Position numbers and translations under genes: made by a program. A stretch of 6,307 nt of DNA, taken from assembly GCA_034435675.1 (NCBI GenBank), contig DAOTWP010000358.1, forward strand, positions 1 through 6,307, given 5' to 3'. The notes below the pieces were generated by a model, which saw only the letters and a program-made list of their open reading frames with translations, had not been told where the DNA came from and searched no databases. This document shows, piece by piece, positions 1 through 6,307 of this stretch. Numbering within the stretch: the first letter of the stretch is position 1; each line of letters opens with the position of its first letter. The DNA comes from DAOTWP01 sp034435675. Its GTDB lineage: Bacteria; Chloroflexota; Anaerolineae; Aggregatilineales; Phototrophicaceae.

Positions 1-26
1 GGAGCAACCCAATTGCCGGGGATTTT

Positions 27-86
27 CCCTCCCCCTCGCTCAGCCGCGCAGCGGCGTTAGGGAGCGGGGGACTGAGGGGGTGAGGG
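27..86. repeat. GC-rich imperfect hairpin of about 60 nt
   Basis: Three nested pairings can be traced. CCCTC (27-31) pairs with GAGGG (82-86). The stretch 33-41 pairs with 62-70 over 9 bp, including one G-T pair. An apical GCCGC/GCGGC stem (43-47 with 51-55) has a 3-nt loop. Bulges are at 71-81 and 56-61. The composition is like the CCCTCACCCCC-type intergenic repeats of Chloroflexota (from memory). There is no T-run after it on either strand. Confidence 0.5.
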
Positions 87-122
87 CTGTATCTGAGTAG
101 TCAACTTAACCTTGTTGGTGCC

Positions 123-219
123 CTAAGTACAACCACAGAAATCTCGCGGGATTATTTTCCGTAGGGGCAGGTCTGAGACCTGCCCCTACATCCGACATTT
201 TCAATTTGGTTGCACTTAG
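123..219. repeat. Possible MITE-like unit: inverted 13-base ends around palindrome copy 1
   Basis: CTAAGTACAACCA (123-135) matches the reverse complement of TGGTTGCACTTAG (207-219) at 12 of 13 positions. The two lie 25 and 17 nt from the ends of the 161-189 palindrome. This layout, short inverted ends enclosing a non-coding palindromic core of about 100 bp, is like a miniature transposable or REP-type element. No transposase and no clear target-site duplication is visible, so mobility is inference only. Confidence 0.4.
161..189. repeat. Perfect 29-nt palindromic repeat, copy 1
   Basis: The arms GTAGGGGCAGGTCT (161-174) and AGACCTGCCCCTAC (176-189) are perfect reverse complements around a single central G, so the sequence can form a long hairpin or cruciform. 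It is preceded by TTTTCC, as copy 2 is preceded by a similar TTTCCGC. It resembles REP- or MITE-like intergenic palindromes common in Chloroflexota and some cyanobacteria (from memory). It is not followed by a T-run on either strand, so it is unlikely to be a simple terminator. Confidence 0.85.
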
Positions 220-227
220 TTGCAACC
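208..227. repeat. Small hairpin between the two palindrome copies
   Basis: GGTTGCA (208-214) and TGCAACC (221-227) form a 7-bp stem with a 6-nt loop (CTTAGT). The left arm overlaps the right inverted end of the MITE-like unit. It is not followed by a T-run on either strand. Confidence 0.5.
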
Positions 228-235
228 GTTTCCGC

Positions 236-279
236 GTAGGGGCGGGTCTGAGACCCGCCTTTACGGGAGCGCCCCTACG
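236..279. repeat. Related palindromic repeat, copy 2, with an alternative outer arm
   Basis: The arms GTAGGGGCGGGTCT (236-249) and AGACCCGCCTTTAC (251-264) pair around G250. Two C-to-T changes in the right arm still allow G-U pairs in RNA. A second right arm, CGCCCCTACG (270-279), is a perfect reverse complement of CGTAGGGGCG at 235-244, so the left arm can pair with either of two partners. Relative to copy 1 the stem has G244/C256 in place of A169/T181, a compensatory change. Confidence 0.8.
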
Positions 280-341
280 GGGGCAATGACGAATGTTCAG
301 ACAACGGCTAATCCGCGTGTCCGCGTTGCAGCTTCGGGGTC

Positions 342-2030
342 TCAGTTCAGCCGCCGCACCAGATCGGCGACAAAATCAGCGTCGAACAGCGAGCCTTTTT
401 GCAGCACACGGTCGGCGTGCGCGTTGAGCCACTGGCGTTCTTTGACCGTCAGCTCCTTCGCCGTGATAACCACCACCGGGATATGCTGAAGCTGCGGGTC
501 AGCGCGGATCATATCGATCACGGTGAAGCCGTCCACATCGGGCATCATCAGGTCGGTGATGACCAGATCGGGCAGCGCCTTGCGCACTAAATTGATGCCA
601 TATGCGCCGTTGTGCGCCAGATAGACTTCGTACTTGTCCTCCGCCTCCAGAATGCGGCTGATCAGCCGGGCGGATTCGACGTTGTCCTCAATGACCACCA
701 CACGCGCCACATTTTGCAGGTCACGCACGGCAGACACCAGCCCTTCTTCCGGCACGGCGGGCATGGTCTGCGTATTCTTGCTCAGGTCCACCAGTTCCTG
801 CCACTTGTCGCCCAGGATCATCGTTTCGACTGCCAGTGTGTGCCCGGAGCAGTTGACCACGACGACATCGTCCGGTTTGATGACACCCTGCTGCACCAGC
901 TTGAACAGCCCGGCGAAGGTCACCCCGGCGGCAGGCTCTACCGAGATACCCTCGCTGCGCGCCACCGTGCGGATTGCCTTGAAGGCTTCTTCATCGCTGG
1001 CGGAGACGAACGAACCGCCGTACTCGTTGACGTAATCGTAGAGCAGTTCATAGGCGCGTCCGGGGTTGCCCGTCGCCAGGGTCACGATCAGCGTTTGCGG
1101 GTTTTCCACCGGGGTTGCCACGCGCTGCCCGCGCTGGAACGCCTCGACCATCGGCGCGCAGCCGCTGGACTGGATCATGCCCATTGCGGGCAGTTTGTCC
1201 ACCAGCCCAAACTCCTGCAATTCCCTGAAGCCCTTGCCCACGCCGATGGGTCCCATGCCGCCGCTGACACCCTGCAGGAACCAATCCGGCGAACGCCAGC
1301 GCGTGCCGCCGTCCATGTCCTGCCCAAGCTGTTCAGCGATTTCATACGCCATCGTCTTCATCGCTTCGATGGCAGCAATGCTTTTGATGCCTTTATCCAG
1401 AAAAATGCCTTTGGATTCGGCAAAGCGTGCCGCCAGTTCTTTGGTCTGGTCATAATTGCCGGTGGTCTTGATCACCTGACAGCCGTACAACGCCGCCTCG
1501 CGCATCTTGTCGTTGGGCGTCATGCTGGGGAAAAAAGCCCACAGTTTGATGCCCGCCCGCGCTGCATACGCCGCGTAGGCGATGGCGACGTTGCCCGTAC
1601 TGGCAACCACCAGTTCTTCGACGCCCATTTCCTTGAGTACTGAGATTGCCACTGTCGCCTGCCGGTCTTTGAAACTGGCAGTTGGTCCCTGGCGCTCATC
1701 CTTGATATACAGATGCTTCAATCCCAGCGCGGCTGCCAGCGCCTCTGATCTGATCAGCGGCGTGCCGCCTTCACCCAGCGTGACGACATGCTGCGTGTCG
1801 TACAGTGGCAGCACCTCATGATAGCGCCACAGCCCTTTGCCACGCCCCGCCAGCGCCGCCAGCCAATCGTTCAGGTTGGCGCGGTTGACTTCGTTATAAC
1901 GCGCTTCGAGAATATTCTCGCCACATTTGGGACAGCGCCCGCTGGGTCCCAGCTGATTCAGCGCTGTCACCGTGTGGCAGTAGGTACACTCCAGAACAAT
2001 GCTTTTGCCGCTTGGCTGCTGCGAATTCAA
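342..2030 (-). CDS. Threonine-synthase-like PLP enzyme fused to a C-terminal response-regulator receiver domain
   Basis: The 562-residue protein has three parts. Residues 11-40 form a zinc ribbon (C15-x2-C18 and C33-x2-C36). Residues about 80-405 are a fold-type II PLP enzyme of the threonine synthase family: the SFKDR motif places the Schiff-base lysine at K121, STGN is at 144-147, a GGMG phosphate loop at 257-260, and CSGHT at 394-398. After a linker (about 405-441), residues 442-562 are a receiver domain with acidic E448/D449, phosphoacceptor D493 in TDLMMPD, T523 and K545, so all key residues are present. Threonine synthase converts O-phosphohomoserine to threonine. However, the region usually carrying NPxRxEGQKT reads differently here (about residues 213-228), so the substrate is uncertain. 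The usual family length is about 350-450 residues without a receiver. The gene starts 2 bp after the kinase stop codon, at TTG. No later Met precedes the zinc ribbon. The receiver probably couples enzyme activity to the adjacent kinase (inference). Confidence 0.9.
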   Translation of the reverse strand: MNSQQPSGKSIVLECTYCHTVTALNQLGPSGRCPKCGENILEARYNEVNRANLNDWLAALAGRGKGLWRYHEVLPLYDTQHVVTLGEGGTPLIRSEALAAALGLKHLYIKDERQGPTASFKDRQATVAISVLKEMGVEELVVASTGNVAIAYAAYAARAGIKLWAFFPSMTPNDKMREAALYGCQVIKTTGNYDQTKELAARFAESKGIFLDKGIKSIAAIEAMKTMAYEIAEQLGQDMDGGTRWRSPDWFLQGVSGGMGPIGVGKGFRELQEFGLVDKLPAMGMIQSSGCAPMVEAFQRGQRVATPVENPQTLIVTLATGNPGRAYELLYDYVNEYGGSFVSASDEEAFKAIRTVARSEGISVEPAAGVTFAGLFKLVQQGVIKPDDVVVVNCSGHTLAVETMILGDKWQELVDLSKNTQTMPAVPEEGLVSAVRDLQNVARVVVIEDNVESARLISRILEAEDKYEVYLAHNGAYGINLVRKALPDLVITDLMMPDVDGFTVIDMIRADPQLQHIPVVVITAKELTVKERQWLNAHADRVLQKGSLFDADFVADLVRRLN

Positions 2031-2032
2031 GC

Positions 2033-5000
2033 CTAGACTTCTCCGTTCAAATGCATGCGGACGCCCTCAATGAAGCGCTCGTACTCGTCCTGACTGATAT
2101 CGGATTTCATCAACACACTCACATTCGCCAGCGTATCCCGCTCCTGATTGCTCAGGGTGTCGCCGGTAATCACCAGAATCGGGATGCCAGCGGTTTCCGG
2201 GTTGGCGCGCAGTTCCTGCAGCACAGCAAAGCCGTCCATAATCGGCATCCGCAGATCCAGGATAATCAGGTCGGGGTGCCGGCGCGCCACCAGCGCAATC
2301 CCTTCCTGCCCATTACGCGCCGAAAACACACGATAGTTGCCGTGTTCCAGCAGCAAGCCTTCGATCAGGCGCACGCTTTCGGGCTGGTCATCAATAATCA
2401 GGATACGTTCTGTGTTGCTGTCTTTTTCAGCAACCAGCACGGCTGCAAGCAGGTCTTCGGGCATGAAGGGGTGTTGCAGGAATGTGTGCGCACCTTCACG
2501 GTAGGCGCGTTCTGACTCGCCGCTGATTGTAGCCACAATCACCGGGATGTCAAAAGTGTCATCCCGATCCTTAAGCTGCCGCAGCAGATCCCAGCCAGCG
2601 CCCTCGGCGAAGTTCACATCCAGGATAATCACTGTCGGGCGCATGCCGGTTGCCAGCGCCATCGCAATCATCGGCTCGTCGCCGGTGACGACTTCAAACC
2701 CTTCGCGCTGCAGGACGCGGCGATACTGGTCTACGCGCGCGGGGTTGTCTTCGATCAGCAGCATCTGCCGTTTGACCACCTGCCGCGAGGTTGTCGTCCT
2801 GCCGGGGATAATGCCGCTGGACTGCTGGTATTCCAGGATTTCGCGCGTGTTGAACCTGCCCGTATCGACAACGGAAGGCTGTTCAACTGTGTCATAACGC
2901 AGATCCCCGTTGCTGCCGTTGGGCACAGGTTCATCTGCGCTCACTGTTGGCACGACCTGTGCATCTGTCGCCGCGCGCTGGCTGTCCACCTGCGCATCCG
3001 GGTCTTTCAGTTCGCCTGTTTGCGGCAGCGCCACCGGCTCGGTTGGGATGGTGATGCTGAAAGTCGAACCGACATTGGCTTTCGACTGCACCGTGATTTC
3101 CCCGCCCTGCATTTCGACCAGGGACTTGCTGATCGGCAAGCCCAGCCCGGTGCCGCCCTGCGTGCGCGTCAGCGAGGAGTCCACCTGCCGGAATGCCTCG
3201 AACAGCACGCTCATGTCCTTATCGTCGATCCCGATCCCCGTGTCGGTCACGTCAATGCGGATGATGGTCTTGCCTTCGCGCTGGAACGGGTAGGCGCTGA
3301 TGGTGACACCGCCCTGCTCGGTGAACTTGATTGCGTTGCTGATCAGGTTGTTAAGGACCTGGCGGGTGCGGAATTCGTCGCCATAGGCGCGCGGCAGGTT
3401 GGGTGCCAGATCCATCTGGATATTGAGGTTCTTTTCCTTCTGCTTGAGGAAGCCAATCCCAATCGAGCGCACGCTTTCGATCACCGGCTTCATGTCGAAG
3501 TAATCCAGCTTGAGTTCCATCTTACCGCTCTGGATCTTCGCCTGGTCAAGGATGTCGTTAATCAGGTTGAGCAGCAGTTGACCGCTGTTGTAGATCGTCG
3601 TCAGGTCCTGCTCCTGCATTTCCGTCAGCGGACCATCAATGCCTTTCAGCATCACCCGGCTGAAGCCGATGATCGAGTTCAGCGGTGTGCGCAGTTCGTG
3701 GCTCATGTTGGCGAGGAAGTCGCTCTTCAGGCGGTCAAGTTCCTTCAACTGCGCGTAGCTGTTGGTCAATTCTGCGAGCAGCTTGGCATTTTCGATGATT
3801 GCCGCCAGCGAACCACCGAGCACGATCAGCAGGTTGATGGCGTCATAGTTGTAGGCGTTGGGGCGATCACTTTCCGACGTGACCACGCCGATCATATTGT
3901 TATTGTCCCCCAGCGGGACGCGCAGCAAATCCTCACGTTTCTGGCGTCCGCCTGCCAGCGCAACCGCCTCCAGCAGCACCTGTTCTTCGTCGCGGTATTC
4001 GTTGACATAGGTACGCGGCAGATAGACGGCAACGGCACTGGCATTGAGCATGTCGCGCAGGCGCTTGGCGACCCCATCCAGCGCATCCTCCAGCGTTTCT
4101 GCGGCGGCGGCGGCGGTGGTCACGTCGAACAGGAACGACATTTCGTTCGCGCGGGTTTGCGATTGTTCGTAAAGCTGCGCGTTATCAATGGCGACAGAAA
4201 TCTGTGCCGCCAGTGTGGTCAGCGCGACCACGTCTTCGTCACTGAACATATTCGGCTGGTTGCTTTGCACGTCCAGCGCCCCGACGACACGCCCCTTGAT
4301 AATCAGTGGCAGCGCCATTTCGGAACGGGTCAGCGGCAGATATGGGTTGGGACGATGAACCACATTGGCGTCGGCGGTGTCCAGCGCCAGCACGGGTTCG
4401 CCTGCTTCGGTCACACGCCCGATTACGCTGAACGAGCCTTTTTGCAGCTTATGCCCCACGCCCAGCAGCTGCTTGCCTGCCTCGCCGGTGCTGGCTTGCA
4501 GCACCGCGTAATCGTCCTGATCGTCCATCAGGAACACCTGCACATGGTCATAATGGAAGGTGTTCTTGATCATGTTGACGAGGAACGGCAGCAGTTGATC
4601 CAGTTCGAGGATCGTCCCGATACTGCGGCTCACGTCGGCAGTAATCTGCAACTGCCGCGCGCGGCGTTCGGTCTGCTGCAGCAGGTAGATTGCTTCCAGC
4701 GAGAGTGAGGTCTGTTCACCGAAGGACTGGAAGATACGGCGTTCGCTTTCGGTAAAGCGGTGCGCCTCCGGCGCGCTCAGCCAGATCACGCCGATGTCAC
4801 GCTTGGGCACACGCAGCGGGATCACGATCAGCGAGCGCGCTTCAAGACTGGCAGTGCCGACAATTTCGCCTTCATCCAGTTCATCGTTGGTATAAATGTC
4901 GTCAATCGTTTGCAGTTCGGAGGTCGCCAGCAGGGACCACGCCGGGAACTGGTCTGCCGACAGCGTAACGCCCGTCAGGTTGACCAGATTCTCCTGATGC

Positions 5001-6307
5001 CAGCTTGCCACCACGTTCACCGATGCATTCGGCGCATCCCAGCCCATGCCTTGCAGCAGGGCGATAAACACCTGATTGACGTAATCGCCGCGCAGGAAGT
5101 CCACCAGAATCCCCAGAATTTCTTCCGGTCGGGTGACATCGGTCAGCGCGCGGCTTGCCTGATACAGCGTGCTGGTTTCTTCGAGGGTGGTCTGGATTTC
5201 GCCGAACAGGGTCACGTTGTCAATGACCACCGAGGCGCTGTCGGCAATGGCACCCAGATAGCGCTGGTCATCCTGTGTGAAGTAATGCGGGTCGCGGAAG
5301 GCGACAATCAGGCAGCCGCCGGGCAGCCCTTTGGAGCGCAGCGTAACCACTGCCGCCGAGCTGACCACACCCAGCGCCAGGAAATCGCGCGCCAGCGGGT
5401 CGTTGGCGCTTGCGGCTTCAAGATCTGGGAAGTAAATCGTTTCCGGCGTAATCCCGTGCGTTTCCACCAGTGCCAGCAGCGGCAGCGCGTCGCCATCCAC
5501 ATTCACGTTGAACAATTCCGACAGCTCAGCCTGGTTCAGCGCGTCATCGTAAAGGTAAGCAGCATAGAAGTCCGGACGGCTTGCCTCCAGCGCGTTTTGC
5601 AGCACTGCGGTCAATTGCGCCAGATCGCCGCCAGAACGGCTGATGGCGGTCGTGGCGCTGTACAGCGCGTTGGTCAGTTGCAGCGCCGCTTCGGTCGTCA
5701 AAATCAGGTAACGGTTGTCAATCACGGTGCTGGCGATGTCGCGCAGGTTGGCAAGCAGACGCTCCTGATCCAACCCGAAGCGGAAGGGTGTATCCGTACC
5801 AAGCAGGAACCAGCCGCGTGTGCGCAAACGCCCCTGCGAACGCAGCGGCAGGGTCATCACGGCGCGCAGGTTGTGGGCGAGCAGTTGTTGGCGGGTATGG
5901 TCGCTCAGGGCTGGCGCCTGGGCGACATTCTCAATCGTGATCGTGTCAAGCGGGTCAAGCACTTCCGCCAGCCAGTCCGTCGCTTCTGGTGGCACTGCCA
6001 GGGCGCGCGCCACCGTCAGGTGTTCGTCTTCCCCCGTGAGGATGACATACGCTTCGGTTGCCTGCATCATGGCGAGCTGTTCCAGCAGCACGTTGAGCAC
6101 ATCTTCGAGCGTTTCCGCCCCGGCAAGCGCATTCTGTGCTTCGTACAGGGCGACAGTCTCGCGCAGGTTTTCTTGCAGCGTGTTTTCCAGCCCGCGCAGA
6201 TTGCTGATGTCCGAAAAGACGGTGACAATCGCTACCGGGTCGCCGCTGCTGTCGGTGACCAGCGTGGCATTCATTTGCAGGTCGGTCTGAAAGTCGTCGT
6301 TAAGCAC
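2033..6307 (-). CDS. Hybrid sensor histidine kinase with five GAF domains and two receiver domains (5' end outside window)
   Basis: The frame is open to the right edge of the window. The GTG there is probably internal, because the first residues look like the end of a PAS domain (about 1-36). Numbering from that codon gives 1424 residues. Five tandem GAF sensory domains lie at about 50-198, 212-364, 378-541, 555-710 and 726-842, joined by helical linkers, four of which follow a VIDN- or IEN-type ending. The kinase core has the H-box SHELRTP (H870), the N-box (N987 and N991), the G1 box DTGIGI (1022-1027), the F-box (F1036, F1039) and the G2 box GGTGLGL (1051-1057). A polar, probably disordered linker (about 1091-1179) follows. 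Receiver 1 (about 1180-1297) keeps E1186/D1187, D1230 and T1260 but has H1279 where the lysine is expected. Receiver 2 (about 1300-1420) is complete (D1306, D1307, D1351, T1381, K1401). No membrane segment is visible in this part, so it appears cytoplasmic here. No HPt domain or DNA-binding output is present. It is probably co-transcribed with the enzyme-receiver gene 2 bp downstream. Confidence 0.95.
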   Translation of the reverse strand: MLNDDFQTDLQMNATLVTDSSGDPVAIVTVFSDISNLRGLENTLQENLRETVALYEAQNALAGAETLEDVLNVLLEQLAMMQATEAYVILTGEDEHLTVARALAVPPEATDWLAEVLDPLDTITIENVAQAPALSDHTRQQLLAHNLRAVMTLPLRSQGRLRTRGWFLLGTDTPFRFGLDQERLLANLRDIASTVIDNRYLILTTEAALQLTNALYSATTAISRSGGDLAQLTAVLQNALEASRPDFYAAYLYDDALNQAELSELFNVNVDGDALPLLALVETHGITPETIYFPDLEAASANDPLARDFLALGVVSSAAVVTLRSKGLPGGCLIVAFRDPHYFTQDDQRYLGAIADSASVVIDNVTLFGEIQTTLEETSTLYQASRALTDVTRPEEILGILVDFLRGDYVNQVFIALLQGMGWDAPNASVNVVASWHQENLVNLTGVTLSADQFPAWSLLATSELQTIDDIYTNDELDEGEIVGTASLEARSLIVIPLRVPKRDIGVIWLSAPEAHRFTESERRIFQSFGEQTSLSLEAIYLLQQTERRARQLQITADVSRSIGTILELDQLLPFLVNMIKNTFHYDHVQVFLMDDQDDYAVLQASTGEAGKQLLGVGHKLQKGSFSVIGRVTEAGEPVLALDTADANVVHRPNPYLPLTRSEMALPLIIKGRVVGALDVQSNQPNMFSDEDVVALTTLAAQISVAIDNAQLYEQSQTRANEMSFLFDVTTAAAAAETLEDALDGVAKRLRDMLNASAVAVYLPRTYVNEYRDEEQVLLEAVALAGGRQKREDLLRVPLGDNNNMIGVVTSESDRPNAYNYDAINLLIVLGGSLAAIIENAKLLAELTNSYAQLKELDRLKSDFLANMSHELRTPLNSIIGFSRVMLKGIDGPLTEMQEQDLTTIYNSGQLLLNLINDILDQAKIQSGKMELKLDYFDMKPVIESVRSIGIGFLKQKEKNLNIQMDLAPNLPRAYGDEFRTRQVLNNLISNAIKFTEQGGVTISAYPFQREGKTIIRIDVTDTGIGIDDKDMSVLFEAFRQVDSSLTRTQGGTGLGLPISKSLVEMQGGEITVQSKANVGSTFSITIPTEPVALPQTGELKDPDAQVDSQRAATDAQVVPTVSADEPVPNGSNGDLRYDTVEQPSVVDTGRFNTREILEYQQSSGIIPGRTTTSRQVVKRQMLLIEDNPARVDQYRRVLQREGFEVVTGDEPMIAMALATGMRPTVIILDVNFAEGAGWDLLRQLKDRDDTFDIPVIVATISGESERAYREGAHTFLQHPFMPEDLLAAVLVAEKDSNTERILIIDDQPESVRLIEGLLLEHGNYRVFSARNGQEGIALVARRHPDLIILDLRMPIMDGFAVLQELRANPETAGIPILVITGDTLSNQERDTLANVSVLMKSDISQDEYERFIEGVRMHLNGEV
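2038..2044 (-). promoter_or_regulatory. Shine-Dalgarno sequence for the TTG start of the enzyme-receiver gene
   Basis: On the minus strand, GGAGAAG lies 7 nt before the TTG at 2030-2028. It sits in the last codons of the kinase gene (Gly-Glu of the C-terminal NGEV), and the kinase stop TAG (2035-2033) falls between it and the start. This supports TTG as the true start and suggests translational coupling: ribosomes finishing the kinase could reinitiate on the enzyme gene. No ATG or GTG in frame offers a better start before the zinc-ribbon cysteines. Confidence 0.75.

Larger units (their letters stand above)
1..341. other. Non-coding region downstream of the operon, rich in palindromic repeats
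   Basis: No convincing gene is found here. Reading frames are short, and the one reaching in from position 220 on the plus strand is antisense to the end of the enzyme-receiver gene. The region holds two copies of a GTAGGGGC-type palindrome, a small TTGCAACC-type hairpin, a pair of inverted 13-base sequences and a GC-rich imperfect hairpin, each listed separately. On the minus strand, none of the hairpins is followed by a run of T, so no classical intrinsic terminator can be called for the operon. Repeat-derived hairpins may still protect or define the 3' end of the transcript (inference). Confidence 0.6.

Noticed and set aside
161..189. Intrinsic terminator of the operon at the perfect palindrome
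   Set aside because: On the minus strand the sequence after the stem is GGAAAATAATCCCG, without a T-run, and a related copy lies nearby. A repeat is the better explanation.
248..345. 9-bp inverted repeat CTGAGACCC (248-256) with GGGTCTCAG (337-345) over the enzyme stop codon
   Set aside because: The arms are about 80 nt apart, and the left arm already pairs in the local palindrome. It could be chance in GC-rich sequence.
220..489. Plus-strand 89-codon frame starting in the intergenic repeats
   Set aside because: It runs across the palindrome and into the antisense of the receiver domain. No ribosome site or family resemblance is seen.
612..1643. Plus-strand open frame of 343 codons
   Set aside because: It is antisense to the PLP enzyme. 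The minus-strand frame has the family motifs, while this translation is His/Arg-rich without a recognisable domain.
4101..4117. Short GCG-type trinucleotide run
   Set aside because: It encodes an in-frame alanine run at the start of the fifth GAF module. It is too short to call a meaningful microsatellite.
3020..4708. Long plus-strand open frame of 562 codons
   Set aside because: It is antisense to the kinase GAF and catalytic regions, whose motifs are clear on the minus strand. Its translation is rich in His, Arg and Gln with no recognisable domain, as expected for a GC-rich shadow frame.
6305..6307. GTG at the window edge as the start codon of the kinase
   Set aside because: The residues right after it look like the second half of a PAS domain, and the frame is open to the edge, so the gene almost surely continues outside the window.

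Overview
The window suggests a bacterium with a moderately high-GC genome, most likely a member of the Chloroflexota (Anaerolineae-like). This is inferred from the multi-GAF hybrid histidine kinase, the style of the threonine-synthase-like enzyme, and the short GC-rich palindromic intergenic repeats of the type seen in that phylum. No rRNA, tRNA or marker gene is present, so the assignment is tentative.

Layout. Both genes lie on the minus strand and are read from right to left. (1) Positions 6307-2033 hold the 3' part of a very large hybrid sensor histidine kinase: the end of a PAS-type domain, five tandem GAF domains, a HisKA/HATPase core, a disordered linker and two receiver domains. Its true start lies beyond the right edge. 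(2) Only 2 bp after its stop codon, positions 2030-342 encode an unusual fusion: a zinc-ribbon, fold-type II PLP enzyme of the threonine synthase family joined to a C-terminal response-regulator receiver domain. It starts at TTG, and its Shine-Dalgarno sequence is inside the last codons of the kinase gene. (3) Positions 1-341 are non-coding and hold palindromic repeats: two direct copies of a GTAGGGGC-type palindrome that differ by a compensatory base pair, short terminal-inverted-repeat-like sequences around one of them, and a larger GC-rich imperfect hairpin.

How the parts may work together. The kinase has all boxes needed for autophosphorylation and ATP binding, but no DNA-binding or other output domain is visible. 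The next gene in the same likely operon carries a receiver with every phosphorylation residue, attached to a metabolic enzyme. The simplest reading, which is inference, is a two-component pathway whose output is phosphorylation-dependent control of a PLP enzyme rather than transcription. The receiver on the enzyme and the last receiver of the kinase are clearly similar to each other, which suggests a shared origin.
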